Source: Miltoncostaea marina
GTDB lineage: Bacteria > Actinomycetota > Thermoleophilia > Miltoncostaeales > Miltoncostaeaceae
NCBI RefSeq assembly: GCF_018141525.1
Contig: NZ_CP064655.1
Coordinates: forward strand, 496,001-560,000
Length of the DNA: 64,000 bases
Reading direction: 5' to 3'
Shown here: positions 9,570-18,706 of the stretch, piece after piece
How the letters are laid out: every line of letters begins with the position of its first letter
How positions within the stretch are numbered: the stretch's first letter is position 1
Position numbers and translations under genes: made by a program
The notes under the pieces: generated by a model
What the model saw: only the letters and a program-made list of their open reading frames with translations
Database searches by the model: none
What the model was told of the DNA's origin: nothing

Positions 9570-9989
9570 TCAGCGCATTGCTTCGAGCAGGTTCCGGCAC
9601 GCCTCCTCGCAGGCGCGGCAGTGCTGCGCGCAGACGGCGCAGTGCTCCATATGCTCCCCGTGGGCCTCGCACTTGTCGCCGCAGCTGCGGCACGCGGCGA
9701 TGCACGCATCGAGGGCAGCGCGCGTGAGGTTCGCGTCGTACTCGGTCTGGCGGCTCACGATGCGCCCGGTGGTGATGCACACGTCCGCGCAGTCGAGGTT
9801 GAGGCGGATGCACTTCGCGAGCTGCTGCTGCTGCTTGCCCTGCTCGCTGAGGCAGGCGTCGGCGCACTGGGTGCACGCCTGTCCGCACTCGTAGCAGGCC
9901 TCGATACAGCGCACGAGCGCGTCCTGCGACACGTTGAAGTCCCGTGGATAGGTCTCGAGCATCCGGGTGGCGACGTCGGCGATGGACAC
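9570..9989 (-). CDS. Four-helix-bundle copper storage protein (Csp/DUF326)
   Basis: A 139-residue Cys-rich protein with CxxxC and CxxC patterns spread along four helices (for example CIEACYECGQAC and CAVCAQHCRACEEAC). This is the hallmark of copper storage proteins, which fill the core of the bundle with many Cu(I) ions. No signal or Tat peptide is seen, so a cytosolic Csp3-like protein is likely. GTG at 9989 is chosen because GGAGGA lies five bases upstream. The longer frame to 10088 has no ribosome site. It converges on copA and is divergent from the DUF2892 gene. Confidence 0.9.
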   Translation of the reverse strand: MSIADVATRMLETYPRDFNVSQDALVRCIEACYECGQACTQCADACLSEQGKQQQQLAKCIRLNLDCADVCITTGRIVSRQTEYDANLTRAALDACIAACRSCGDKCEAHGEHMEHCAVCAQHCRACEEACRNLLEAMR

Positions 9990-10182
9990 GTGGCTCCTCC
10001 GATCGTTCGTGGGGTCACCGTCGCGTACCCGGGCTTCCGCTGGGACACGCCCGGCATGTGACGGACCCGTGACGACGCCGCCCGCCATCGTGGTTTCCCG
10101 TAGCGGGCTCGCACGATCGCCGGTCGATGTGTGTCAGGAGAACGGTCAGTCTGACGCCAGACACCAACGACGGGAGGTCGAC

Positions 10183-10422
10183 ATGCAACGACCCGAGGTG
10201 AACATCACGGCGCCGGAGCGCATCGGCCGGATCGTCGTCGGTCTGTCCGGGGTCGTCGGTGGCGTCCTGCTCCTTGCGGCCGCGGGCGGTGCCCTGGCCG
10301 TCGCGCTCGTGGTGCTGCTCATCGCGGCCGGGCTCGATCTCGTCGTGACCGGCGCCCTCGGGCACTGCCCGCTCTACCACCGGCTCGGCCGCTCGCCGAT
10401 CTCGCCGAGGAGGCTGACATGA
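10183..10422 (+). CDS. DUF2892 (YgaP-like) small membrane protein
   Basis: A 79-residue protein with two hydrophobic helices and the family signature GHCPLYHRLG after the second helix. Members often accompany metal or sulfur genes, but the function is unproven. ATG at 10183 follows GGGAGG at 10172-10177. Its stop overlaps the next start in an ATGA. It is the first gene of a run of tiny membrane proteins that appears to belong to the copper island. Confidence 0.8.
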   Translation: MQRPEVNITAPERIGRIVVGLSGVVGGVLLLAAAGGALAVALVVLLIAAGLDLVVTGALGHCPLYHRLGRSPISPRRLT

Positions 10423-10664
10423 ACGGACACGAACACCACGATCCGGACACTCCCGGAGAGCCCGAGCCCGGCGGCGGCCACGGTCACGGCCGCTGGATGA
10501 TGATCGCGTGCTGCGTGCCGATGCTCGCCATCGCCATCGCGCTCGTGGCGACCGGCGTCGTCGGCAGCGGGTTCATCATCGTGGCCATCGCGTGCACGCT
10601 GATGATGGCCCTCATGATGGGGGGGATGTCCCACGGCGGCGGTGGAGGGACAGGCGGCCGGTGA
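10419..10664 (+). CDS. Small His/Met-rich membrane protein
   Basis: An 81-residue protein with a His-rich N-terminus (GHEHHDPD, GGHGHGRW), two hydrophobic helices and a Met-rich end (MMALMMGGMSHGG). The composition suggests metal contact at the membrane, though this is inference. The start overlaps the DUF2892 stop by four bases, so the two are probably co-translated. No named family was recognised. Confidence 0.7.
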   Translation: MNGHEHHDPDTPGEPEPGGGHGHGRWMMIACCVPMLAIAIALVATGVVGSGFIIVAIACTLMMALMMGGMSHGGGGGTGGR

Positions 10665-10747
10665 GCGGACGTGGCGCTGCCGGAACGCCGCCCGCAGCGC
10701 CTCGCGCGTTCACCGCACCGGTCGAGATGCGAAAGGGAGTGTGAGTG

Positions 10748-11005
10748 ATGCTGGACGGACATGGAATGGGAGTGGGCGACTGGGTCTTCATGTCGCTCTT
10801 CTGGATCGCCCTGGTCGCGTTGGTCATGTTGGCGGTGGGGAGGCTCTCCCCCTCGTCGGGCGCCGGTGCGCCGGCTGACCAGGGGCCGGTGCCTGCGACC
10901 CCTGAGCGCCTGCTCGACGAGCGACTCGTCCGCGGTGAGATCGACATCGAGACCTACGAGCGCCTTCGCGACGTGTTGGCCGGCCGCGGTCGGCCGGAGA
11001 AGTGA
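10748..11005 (+). CDS. SHOCT-domain small membrane protein
   Basis: An 85-residue protein with one N-terminal transmembrane helix and a C-terminal SHOCT motif (LDERLVRGEIDIETYERLRDVL region). SHOCT tails are common on small actinobacterial membrane proteins and are thought to mediate oligomerisation. ATG at 10748 has AGGGAG (10734-10739) eight bases before it. GTG at 10745 is an equally possible start. Confidence 0.8.
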   Translation: MLDGHGMGVGDWVFMSLFWIALVALVMLAVGRLSPSSGAGAPADQGPVPATPERLLDERLVRGEIDIETYERLRDVLAGRGRPEK

Positions 11006-11402
11006 GGCCGATGGCATACGAGCGCGTCGGGTGCGCGATCGCGGGCATCGCCTCACACCCATGGGCCGTCGCCGGAGCGGAGGACGATCCGCGCGGGCGA
11101 TGCGTCCAGCACGAGACGATCGGCGGGCCGCCGCGCGCGACGCGCGCAAGCGACGACCTCTTGCGGCAGGCCGTCAGGCCGATGAGGTCACCGGCTTCGG
11201 CGGGCCGGCGTGCCAGTCCGGGCGAAGCGGTTCGGTGACCCGCCTGCGCAGGACTCGCGGGGCGGACCGTCGCTCGAGGGTCACGGGCGAGCCTCTACCG
11301 GCTCGGACGCAACTACACGCGCGTCCGGGAGCCATGAACACGAGCTCCGTACGACGCTGACCTCGAGACCGCGCCTGATCGACCTGGTGCCGCTCGGCGG
11401 CC
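11006..11402. other. Gene-poor stretch
   Basis: About 400 bp without a supported gene. An open frame at 11002-11238 overlaps the SHOCT stop, but its product is rich in Arg, Pro and Ala with no domain, so it is not called. No repeat or clear hairpin was noticed. Confidence 0.4.
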
Positions 11403-11585
11403 CTACCGCTGAGGCGACCCCAAGCGGGTGCGGAGTCCGGCGCTGCCCGCGCGGTCGCCCGACGCGTTGTCCATGTGCGGGACGTTCTGTGGGCCGGCCG
11501 GTGCGGCGCGCGCCACGACTCCGATTATCATACCGACACCGAACGCGATGATGGCGACCACTATGAGCACCACGATTCGTCGCAT
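11403..11585 (-). CDS. Possible small membrane protein
   Basis: A 60-residue candidate with one long hydrophobic helix (RRIVVLIVVAIIAFGVGMII) and a polar tail. ATG at 11585 is chosen because the product then begins right at the helix. Longer versions up to 11705 overlap the divergent lipoprotein start. The upstream G-run could serve as a weak ribosome site. It has no homologue that I recognise, and reality is uncertain. Confidence 0.4.
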   Translation of the reverse strand: MRRIVVLIVVAIIAFGVGMIIGVVARAAPAGPQNVPHMDNASGDRAGSAGLRTRLGSPQR

Positions 11586-11697
11586 CAGCCCCCCGTACGT
11601 CTTGGCTATCGGTCTACCACCAGCTTGTGACGGATTCGTAAATCGTGGAACGACTCGTCCTTTCAACGCGCCGCTCGATAGACCATCGTCCCGAGTC

Positions 11698-12582
11698 ATG
11701 ATCACTGCCGTCGGCCTGTGGACGAAGACGAACCGGCGCGCTCGAGTCCTCCTCGGCGCGGCAACAGCCGTGCTCGTGCTGCTGGCGGCCGCGTGCGGCG
11801 GCGGGACGGAGGCAGAGGCCCCGGCTGCCGAATCGGACCCGATACACGCGCACGGCCTGGGGCTAAACCCGGCCGACGGGGCGCTCTACATCGCGACCCA
11901 CACCGGCCTGTTCCGGATGGAGTCGGGATCGGACGAAGCGGCCCGGGTCGGCGACCGCCGCCAGGACACGATGGGCTTCACGGTCGCCGGAGCAGACCGC
12001 TTCCTCGGCTCCGGGCACCCGGACCTCCGCGAAGGGCTGCCGCCGCTTCTCGGCCTGGTCGAATCGCTGGACCGCGGCCGCTCCTGGGAGCCGATCTCCC
12101 TACTCGGCAAGGCAGACTTCCACGCGCTGCGCGCCACCGGCTCGTTCATCCACGGCTACGACGCGAGCGGCGGCCGCCTGATGATCAGCGACGACGGCGG
12201 CCAGACGTGGCGCGTCCGTCGGCCGCCGCCGCTCATGGACCTGGTGGTCGACCCGGACGACCCATCGCGGATCGTCGCCGCGTCAGAGGGCGGCCTGATC
12301 GTTTCGCGCAACGACGGGCGCAGCTGGCGGCCGCTCGGGGGGCAGCCCGGCCTGCTCGCCTGGCCGCGGCGGGACGCCCTCTACGCGCTGTCTCTGGACG
12401 GCGAGCTGAGCGTGAGCGGCGACGGCGGCGCCTCCTGGGCGCGCGCCGGGCGGGTCGGCGGCCGTCCCGAGGCGATGACCGCGCCGACCTCCGAGCGGCT
12501 GATCGTCGCGCTTGAGCACGGCGCCCTGCGCAGCAGCTCGGACGGGGGGCGCACATGGACGGACGGCGCATGGCCGTTGTGA
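11698..12582 (+). CDS. Lipoprotein with BNR-like beta-propeller repeats (F510_1955 type)
   Basis: A 294-residue exported protein. A lipobox ending LAAAC at the end of a hydrophobic signal implies lipid anchoring. The rest contains repeated S-x-D-x-G-x-T-W type Asp-box motifs (for example SDDGGQTWR, SRNDGRSWR, SSDGGRTWT), typical of sialidase/BNR propellers. The sequence HAHGLGLNPADGALYIATHTGLF near the start fits the F510_1955 family often found beside copper genes. The precise role is unknown; binding of metal or a surface ligand is inference. ATG 11698 is the first start giving a normal signal peptide. An upstream extension of 90 codons looks non-coding. Confidence 0.75.
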   Translation: MITAVGLWTKTNRRARVLLGAATAVLVLLAAACGGGTEAEAPAAESDPIHAHGLGLNPADGALYIATHTGLFRMESGSDEAARVGDRRQDTMGFTVAGADRFLGSGHPDLREGLPPLLGLVESLDRGRSWEPISLLGKADFHALRATGSFIHGYDASGGRLMISDDGGQTWRVRRPPPLMDLVVDPDDPSRIVAASEGGLIVSRNDGRSWRPLGGQPGLLAWPRRDALYALSLDGELSVSGDGGASWARAGRVGGRPEAMTAPTSERLIVALEHGALRSSSDGGRTWTDGAWPL

Positions 12583-12619
12583 ACAGCGGGCAGGACGCGC
12601 CGCATGGTGCGAGGAGCCG

Positions 12620-12793
12620 ATGAGGCATTCGACCAAGCGCATGTGGGTGTTCGCCGCCCTCGTCGCCGCGATCATCGCCTTGGCGGCTGTCGGAGCGGGC
12701 GGCTGGCTGTTGCTGCTCGTCGTTGGCTGCATAGCGGTGATGGGCGCGATGGTATGGATGATGCTCGGTGGAGCCGGTGATGGACGCGGCTAG
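12620..12793 (+). CDS. Small two-helix membrane protein
   Basis: A 57-residue protein with two hydrophobic segments and a short polar tail. ATG at 12620 is preceded by GAGGAG at 12611-12616, which decides against the longer frame from 12512. It probably closes the copper-island run of small membrane proteins. No family was recognised. Confidence 0.6.
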   Translation: MRHSTKRMWVFAALVAAIIALAAVGAGGWLLLLVVGCIAVMGAMVWMMLGGAGDGRG

Positions 12794-12938
12794 TCGCCCA
12801 TGATCACCATCACGCGCTGTGGTCTTGCCCCATTTCCGTTGACTCGGTTGGTCGCTAGACCGAGCATGACCTGCTGCGGTGCTCGCGATAGTTCGCCCAC
12901 GAGCGGGCGCGCTGTGCTGGCCGCGCGGCGAGAGTCGC

Positions 12939-13874
12939 TCAGCGGGTGCGCGCGGGAGCCCGGGCACGCTCGTCCGGGATCTGCGGCGCGTGGGCGACAT
13001 GGGCGTCCTCAATGACCCGCGTGAGCGGGAGCTCCTGGCGTTCGCGCTCCGTCCCGAGCGCCGCCTCCAGCGCCGCAGCGACGCGGTGTGTCGCCTCGGC
13101 GTACGAGGCGACCTCCTTCGGGGCCGCATCCGCCCATCCGGCGACGTACGGCACCGATTGGTGGCCCGTGTCGAGCCCGACGCCCGCCAAGGCGATGTGG
13201 GCGGCCGTCTCGGCGACGACCTCCGCCCCCGCGCGACCGAGCTCGGCGTAGCGCGCGCCGTGGACGTGGGCCAGCTCATGGACGAGGACGGCGACCTGTC
13301 CGTTCGGCGGGAGCGTCGACGCGAGAACGATGAGGTGCCGGCGGTGGTCGACATACCCCTGAGCTCGACCGGGGAGGACGTCGTGCCGCTCCACCCGATA
13401 GCCGGCGCGCGCCGCATCCTCCTCGAGGTGAGGGAGCAGCCGGGCGTGGGACGCTCCCGTCAGCGGCGCGATCGGCGGTGGCTCGGGCAGGGGTGGCCCC
13501 TCGGTCTGGGAGATGTCGAACACCGGCACCAGCACGAACCTGCGGACCGCGGCGGTCTCCTCGCCGGTCGCCTCGTCCCGCTCGCGCCGCACCGAGGGCG
13601 CCCAGATGCGCAGGGCCTGCTCTCCCCGGCGGACCTGGCGCCCGAGCGCGATCCAGCGGCGGTAGCTGGCGACGGTGGTTGCGTCGGGTCGCTGGGAGAG
13701 GATCAGGAGCGTGTTCGTGAGCGACTAGCCACGAAGAAGCGCCCGCGCCTTCGCGAAGCGCTGCCAGCCCTCTGAGCTTCGGAGCTCCTCGCAGGCCGCC
13801 TCGAAGCGGGCGCGGGCCTCCTCGCGGCGCGCCTCGGCCCGGCGACGGCCGGCCTCGGGGGGTGGCTCGGTCAA
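12939..13874 (-). pseudogene. ArdC-like antirestriction protein, interrupted by an amber codon
   Basis: Read through, this is a 311-residue ArdC-type protein: an N-terminal ssDNA-binding domain followed by a zincin-like metallopeptidase domain with HELAHVHG and a downstream EVVAET. ArdC proteins protect incoming plasmid or ICE DNA from restriction. The frame is open from TTG 13874, which overlaps the coupling-protein stop in a TTGA. It reads GWQRFAKARALLRG, then TAG (13725-13727), then SLTNTLLILSQRPDAT in the same frame. At this point the family normally has a YS pair before the Asn, so TAC to TAG is the likely lesion. No good start exists after the stop until GTG 13592, which would lose most of the DNA-binding domain. 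Sequencing error is possible. Confidence 0.8.
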
Positions 13875-15565
13875 CCTGTCGTCTCAGCGGTTCTCGCCGC
13901 CCGGCGCAGGGCCCGGTCGCGGTACCAGGGCCGTAGCGCCAGGCGCGCCGGCGGCAGGTGCCCGTAGACGAGGATCGCCTCGCCCGGCGGAATCCCCCGC
14001 ACGGCGTTGGCGGGTGCCAGCCGCGTCTGGCGCGTCCCCCGGGTGCGGCTTGCGGATCCGTGCTCGCCCCGGGTGTGGCTCTCGTCCGACCTCCTCCTCG
14101 CCGAGCGCCCGGCCGAGGTAGTCGAGGGTGCGTGCGTCGCTGATGCCCGACAGGAAGAGCTTGGCCCGGTGGTTGGCGAGGATCGTGTCGGCGGCCTCGC
14201 GTTAGCGTCCCCGGGCCTGGGCGAGGTCCTGGAAGACGCTCACCACCTGGATGCCTGCCCGGCGGCCGTCGCGGCGATCTGAGGCAGGTTGCGGATCGGG
14301 GCCGTGTTGGCCGCCTCGTCGAGCACGAGGAGCAGCGAGGGCTCGCACGGGCGCCCCGCGGCAGCCGGGCGTAGGCGGCGTCGACGATTGCTCGATGAGC
14401 CCGGCGAAGAGCGGGGCGAGGCGCTCCTGGTCCTTGGCGGGGGCGACCACATAGAGCGTGCTCGCTCCGTCGAGGACCGCATGCGGGTCGATCTGCGGCA
14501 GGGTGGTGCTCCGCAGGACGGCGGGATCGGAGAAGGGGGCGAGCACGGCCTCGGCGGTCGCGTAGACCGACGAGAGCGTCCGCTCCTCCCGGCGGCAGGT
14601 CGCGACAAAGGCGGCGTGCGCGTCCGGCTCGCCGAGCTCCACGAGGATGCGGCTGACTGCCGTCTGCTCGCCCGAGTCGAGCCAGCCGACCACGTCCCGC
14701 ATCGAGCCGCCGTCGCGGCCGGCGGCGGCGAGGAGTAGCGGTGCGATCAGCTTGGCCGCCAGCTGCAGCCAGAACTCCGCGTCGCGTCCGCCGGCCGCCC
14801 CCTGGGCGCTCGTCAGGTTGTGGGCGATCCGGCGGGCCTCGGGCCATTCCGCGCACGAGGCGACCGGATCCCATCCGACGAGCCCCTCGTCGTCGAGTCG
14901 CGCCGCGCCGGTCGGGTCGTAGATCAGCACCTCGCCGCGGGCGCGCCGCGCCGCCAGGGTGTGGTCGAGCAGGTCCCGCTTCACGGACACGGCCACGACC
15001 GATCGGCGGCCTCGAGGATCGCGGGGATCGCCAGTCCGGCGGTCTTGCCCGACTGGCTCGGGCCAACAACGAGCGTGCTCGCTCGTGCCTCAGTCGCCAC
15101 CAGCGCAGCCCCTATCCGCCCCAGCGTGAGCCGGCCCGGCTGGGGGCGGCTCACGATGAGACCGCGGAGGTCGCACGTCCGCGCCCAGCGCGCACCCTGG
15201 GCCTGTCGGCGAGGCACGGGCTCCAGACCGGCTCGACGGGCGAGGGACACACCCGCCATGGACAAGATCGACGCCGCTGCAGCCGCGAGGGCGAGCGCGC
15301 CGTAGAAGCCGACCGGGCCCGGCAGTCGCGCCCGGTCGGGCGCGGGCCAGGCCGAGCCGGGGTCAGCGAGGCGCTCGGGGAGGCGCGCGAGCACGCCAGG
15401 CATCTCCGAGAGCCCCGCCTCGGGGACCCCGGAACCGAAGGTCGCCCCGGCGAGACAGCCGACGCCCCACACGAGGCCGCCGGCGACGATGACGGCCCCC
15501 ACGGCGGCGAGGCCGAGGGTCACCCAGGGATCCTCGGGCACGGGCCGGGAGGGCGGGGGTGTCAC
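13871..15565 (-). pseudogene. TraG/VirD4-like coupling protein, multiply frameshifted
   Basis: Remnant of the ATPase that delivers DNA to the transfer channel, about 565 codons long. The N-terminus (from GTG 15565) is intact: two membrane helices and Walker A GPSQSGKTAG. After EAADRSW the frame shifts to VAVSVKRDLLDHT near 14990-15000. It changes again near 14385-14395 (LFAGLIEQ to AIVDAAYARLP), then to the Walker B segment LLLVLDEAAN, and then to GIQVVSVFQDLAQARGR. A TAA at about 14204 is followed in frame by REAADTILANHRAKLFLSG. A last shift near 14100 leads to LAPANAVRGIPPGEAILVYG and the true stop at 13871-13873. At least five lesions mean no functional product. Confidence 0.85.
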
Positions 15566-15983
15566 CGGCTCGCCCCGGCGCTGCCCGGCGCGCGCCGGGC
15601 GCCCGACCGGGCCGCGGGCCGGCGCTCCTGGGCCCGCTGGCGCCGCTCGGCCTCGAGCTCGGGCCGGGCGCGCTCGAGCGCCCGCTCCACCTGGCCGAGG
15701 ACCTCGGAGAGGCGCGGGGGTCGGCGTCGGCGGCGATCTCTGTGGAGAAGCCCACCGCCCGCATGCCCTCGAGTCCGACGATGGCGCGGGAGAGATCGCG
15801 GACGGCCAGGCAGAAGCGGTTGTCGAGCCGCGCGGACCCCTGGAATCCCGCGACCAGCTCCGCCGCGGCCCGGGCCCGGCGGGGAAGCTCCGCCTCCTCG
15901 GCGCGGGGAAGGAGGGGGTCGCCGATCGGGGCGGGTCGCGGTTGGGCGGGAGCGGATGCGCCGCGAGCGGTGTCGTCGCTCAT
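15562..15983 (-). pseudogene. Small coiled-coil transfer-operon protein with a frame change at a G/C run
   Basis: The gene starts at ATG 15983, overlapping the VirB4-like stop (ATGA), and would end at TGA 15562-15564, overlapping the coupling-protein GTG. To do so the frame must change at the five-base run 15716-15720, linking FSTEIAADADPR to LSEVLGQVERALERARPELE. The span is 422 nt, which is not a multiple of three. The product, about 140 residues, is helical and charged, probably a cytosolic accessory protein. No family was recognised. The unaltered frame has no stop for hundreds of bases and looks non-coding, which supports the frame change. Confidence 0.55.
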
Positions 15984-17240
15984 GCCGGGACTCCTCGGGC
16001 GTGGATCGGCGGGGCCGCGTGGGCGCGCATGCGGGCGTCGGTGTCGACCAGCGCCCACTCGGCGCGCGAGAGTCGGTGGTCGACGAGGAACGAGCGCCCG
16101 CCGACCTTCCAGAGCGCGGCGCCCCGCCACAGCCCGGCCACGTGCTCGGCCTCGGTCGCCGACAGGCCGACCAGCTCGCGCGTGGCGCCGAGGTCCGCCG
16201 GGCTCTGGCGCAGGATCACCCGCGTCTCCGAGTCCGACAACAGGCCCTCGGCGATGCGGGCCACGCGCGATCCCTCCGCACCGGCGGCGCCCAGGTCCGA
16301 GAGGCGGTGGATGACGAGCAGGAAGGCGGCGCCGTAGGCGCGGGCGAGCTTCGAGAGGCGCTGCAGGAAGGCGGAGGTCGCCGGGTCGGCGAGCACCGCC
16401 CAGCCCTCGTCGAGCACCACCAGCCGCCGGATCCCGTCGTCGCGGGCGAGACGTCCCGACAGCCAGGCGCCGACGCAGACCATCAGGATCCCCAACGCGG
16501 GCGATCCGTGGAGCGCCGACAGGTCGAAGACCACCACGGGCGTGTCGAGGTCGACGTCGGCCGAGGTGGGGCCGTCGAACATCCCGGCGAGGTCGCCCTC
16601 GCAAAGACGGCGTAGCTCGAGGGCGCAGGCCCGGCCCTCGGCGGCGAGCCCGCTCTCGTCGGTGCCGATCGCCGCCGCGGCCTCCGGGTCGGGATGAAGG
16701 AGACGCCGCTGGACCTCCGGAAGCGTCGCCTCTCCGGCCGCCGCCGCGGCGCGGTAGGCGACGTCGAGGGCCGCGTGCTCCTGCGGGCCGAGGTCGCGCC
16801 GCAGCGACGCCGAGACGAGCGCGGCCAGGAGGGCGACCCGCTCATCGCGGCCGCCGGCGGCGTCGAGCGGGTTGAGGCGCACACGCCCGCCGGGCGCGAG
16901 GCGGATCGGGCGGGCGCCGAACCACTCGGCGAGGGGCCCGTACTCGCCCTTTGGATCGATCACCACCGAGCGGCGCCCGAAGACCGCCTGGCGGGCCAGG
17001 TAGGTCTTCACCAGCGCCGACTTGCCGAGGCCCACCTGCCCGGCGACGAGCGCCGAGGGGTTGGTAATCCCCCTGCTCGTAGAGCACGAAGGGGTCGAAG
17101 CAGAAGGCGGCCCCCGAGTAGACCTCGCGGCCGATGTAGACCCCGCGTCCGCCGAGGCCGCCCTCGCCCATGAACGGGTAGGCCGCCTGCAGGTGGGCGC
17201 TGGTGGCGCGGTGGGCGCGCCGCCGCGCGCGGGTCCTCAC
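15980..17240 (-). pseudogene. VirB4/TraC-like conjugative ATPase with a one-base frameshift
   Basis: An ATPase that powers assembly of the type IV transfer channel. The GTG at 17240 overlaps the upstream stop. The first 56 codons (containing HLQAAYPFMGEGGLGG and FDPFVLYEQG) are in one frame. The remainder (ITNPSALVAGQVGLGKSALVKTY with Walker A, and RRLVVLDEGWAVL with Walker B) is in another. The switch falls at a C5 run on the plus strand (17069-17073). Removing one base restores a continuous 420-codon protein of ordinary length for this family. It could be a real mutation, phase variation or a homopolymer error. The intact part from ATG 17035 would begin inside Walker A and is unlikely to work. 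Confidence 0.8.
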
Positions 17241-18706
17241 CTGAGACCTCGGCAGAGGGGGAGCGTGTACGTGAACGCGATCGCCTGCTCGCCCCACATG
17301 GGCCGCAGCTCCAGGCGCGAGCCCTGGGCCTGGTGCTCGACGTCGGCGAGCGCCCCCTCGAGCTCCTCGGCCGAGCGGGCCGAGACGGTGACGTACCCGG
17401 AGAAGCGGCATCCCGCGTGCCCGGAGGCCGTCTCGTCCTCCTCGTCGAGCAGGGCCTCCTGACGGCGCCGGCGACGCGCCGTGGCCGAGAAGCCGAGGCG
17501 CGCGCGCAGCTCCTCGTCGGACGTCGCCCCGGTGCGGGCGTTCTCGGCCTGGCGGATGGCTCGGGCGGGATCGAGCGCCTCGATCGTGACGGCGACCGTG
17601 CGCCAGGCGGTGGTCGTGAGGATCAGCGGCATCAGGAAGTCCGCCCCGACGTCGACCCGCGGCCACTCGGCGATCCAGTAGGTCGCGTGGATCGCGCCGT
17701 CGGTGCGGTAGGAGCGCCACGCCTCGTCCGCGGCCATCGGTCCGGCCGCGGACGGCGAGACGCCCTCCCGCCCGGCGCCGTCCGCCGGGTGGGCGTCGAG
17801 CGCCGAGCGGGCGTCGGGATCGAAGCCGAGGCGGATGGCGCGGGCGACCTGCCCGGGTGAGAGCAGTCCGCGCACCGGCACCTCCGCGCCGCGCAGCCGC
17901 TCGGCCAGCCCGGCGAGTTCGCGGAGCAGCACGGCGCAGCCGCCGGCGTCCCCGCCGCCCGCGCGTCGCACCGCGCGCGCCGCACGGCGTCCGTCGACCT
18001 GTAGGCAGAGAAAGGTCTCATGACGGCGTGCCGGGGCGCCCGCGTCGGCGATCAGCTCGAGGTAGGAGTGGACGGCCGGGTCCGCCGGATCGAGGCCGAG
18101 GCCCTCGCGCAGGTGGCGGCCGAGCGCGTCCGGGGGTTCAGCGGCCGTGCGCTCGATCCACTGCAGCCGCGAGACGGGGCTCGCCGGAGTGGCGAAGCCG
18201 GCCAGCACCGATCCCCAGCGTGCGACGCGCCGCTCCTTGTCGGCGAGATCGAGCAGCGCGAATGCGCCCGGCTCGACCGCGATCACGGCCGTCCACGTCG
18301 GCCCGTCGCGCACGACCCCGACCTCGCCCCCCGCCGTCGGGGCCGAGAGGATCCGCACGTCGCTGAGGGTCTCCGGAAGGGGCGTGCCGCCGAGCGGGTG
18401 CCCGCGGCCGGGGCTGGCGGAGCGGTAGCGAAGACGCCCCGTCACGCGTCGAGCCGCGAAGCCTCCCGCGGTCGTGCCCCAGGCGATTGGCGCCCGCCCG
18501 CCGAGGGAGCCGAGCGCGGCCGCCGCGCCCGCCGCCGCCATGGCGAGGCCGATGAGCGCGCCCGCCGGGCCCGGAGCGACGTTCAGGGAGAGGACCAGGC
18601 CGAGCAGGCCGCCGGCGATGCAGGCGACCTGCGCCCAGGTGAGTCCTCCCAGAGCGCCTCCCGCCTCGAGCGGGCCGAAGCGGTAACGCTCGGGCTCACG
18701 CTCCAT
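17237..18706 (-). CDS. SCO6880-family type IV transfer protein
   Basis: A 489-residue protein with two N-terminal hydrophobic helices (about 20-70, PrgI-like) and a large mixed domain lacking Walker motifs. Its length, order and composition match the SCO6880-like proteins of actinobacterial ICEs, which sit next to the VirB4-like ATPase and probably represent the split N-terminal half of that machine. It overlaps TrbL by 11 nt and the ATPase by 4 nt. The gene is intact, unlike its downstream neighbours. Confidence 0.75.
   Translation of the reverse strand: MEREPERYRFGPLEAGGALGGLTWAQVACIAGGLLGLVLSLNVAPGPAGALIGLAMAAAGAAAALGSLGGRAPIAWGTTAGGFAARRVTGRLRYRSASPGRGHPLGGTPLPETLSDVRILSAPTAGGEVGVVRDGPTWTAVIAVEPGAFALLDLADKERRVARWGSVLAGFATPASPVSRLQWIERTAAEPPDALGRHLREGLGLDPADPAVHSYLELIADAGAPARRHETFLCLQVDGRRAARAVRRAGGGDAGGCAVLLRELAGLAERLRGAEVPVRGLLSPGQVARAIRLGFDPDARSALDAHPADGAGREGVSPSAAGPMAADEAWRSYRTDGAIHATYWIAEWPRVDVGADFLMPLILTTTAWRTVAVTIEALDPARAIRQAENARTGATSDEELRARLGFSATARRRRRQEALLDEEDETASGHAGCRFSGYVTVSARSAEELEGALADVEHQAQGSRLELRPMWGEQAIAFTYTLPLCRGLR

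Noticed and set aside
11002-11238. 78-residue open frame overlapping the SHOCT gene stop
   Set aside because: No domain, hydrophobic segment or ribosome site; composition is like random GC-rich sequence.
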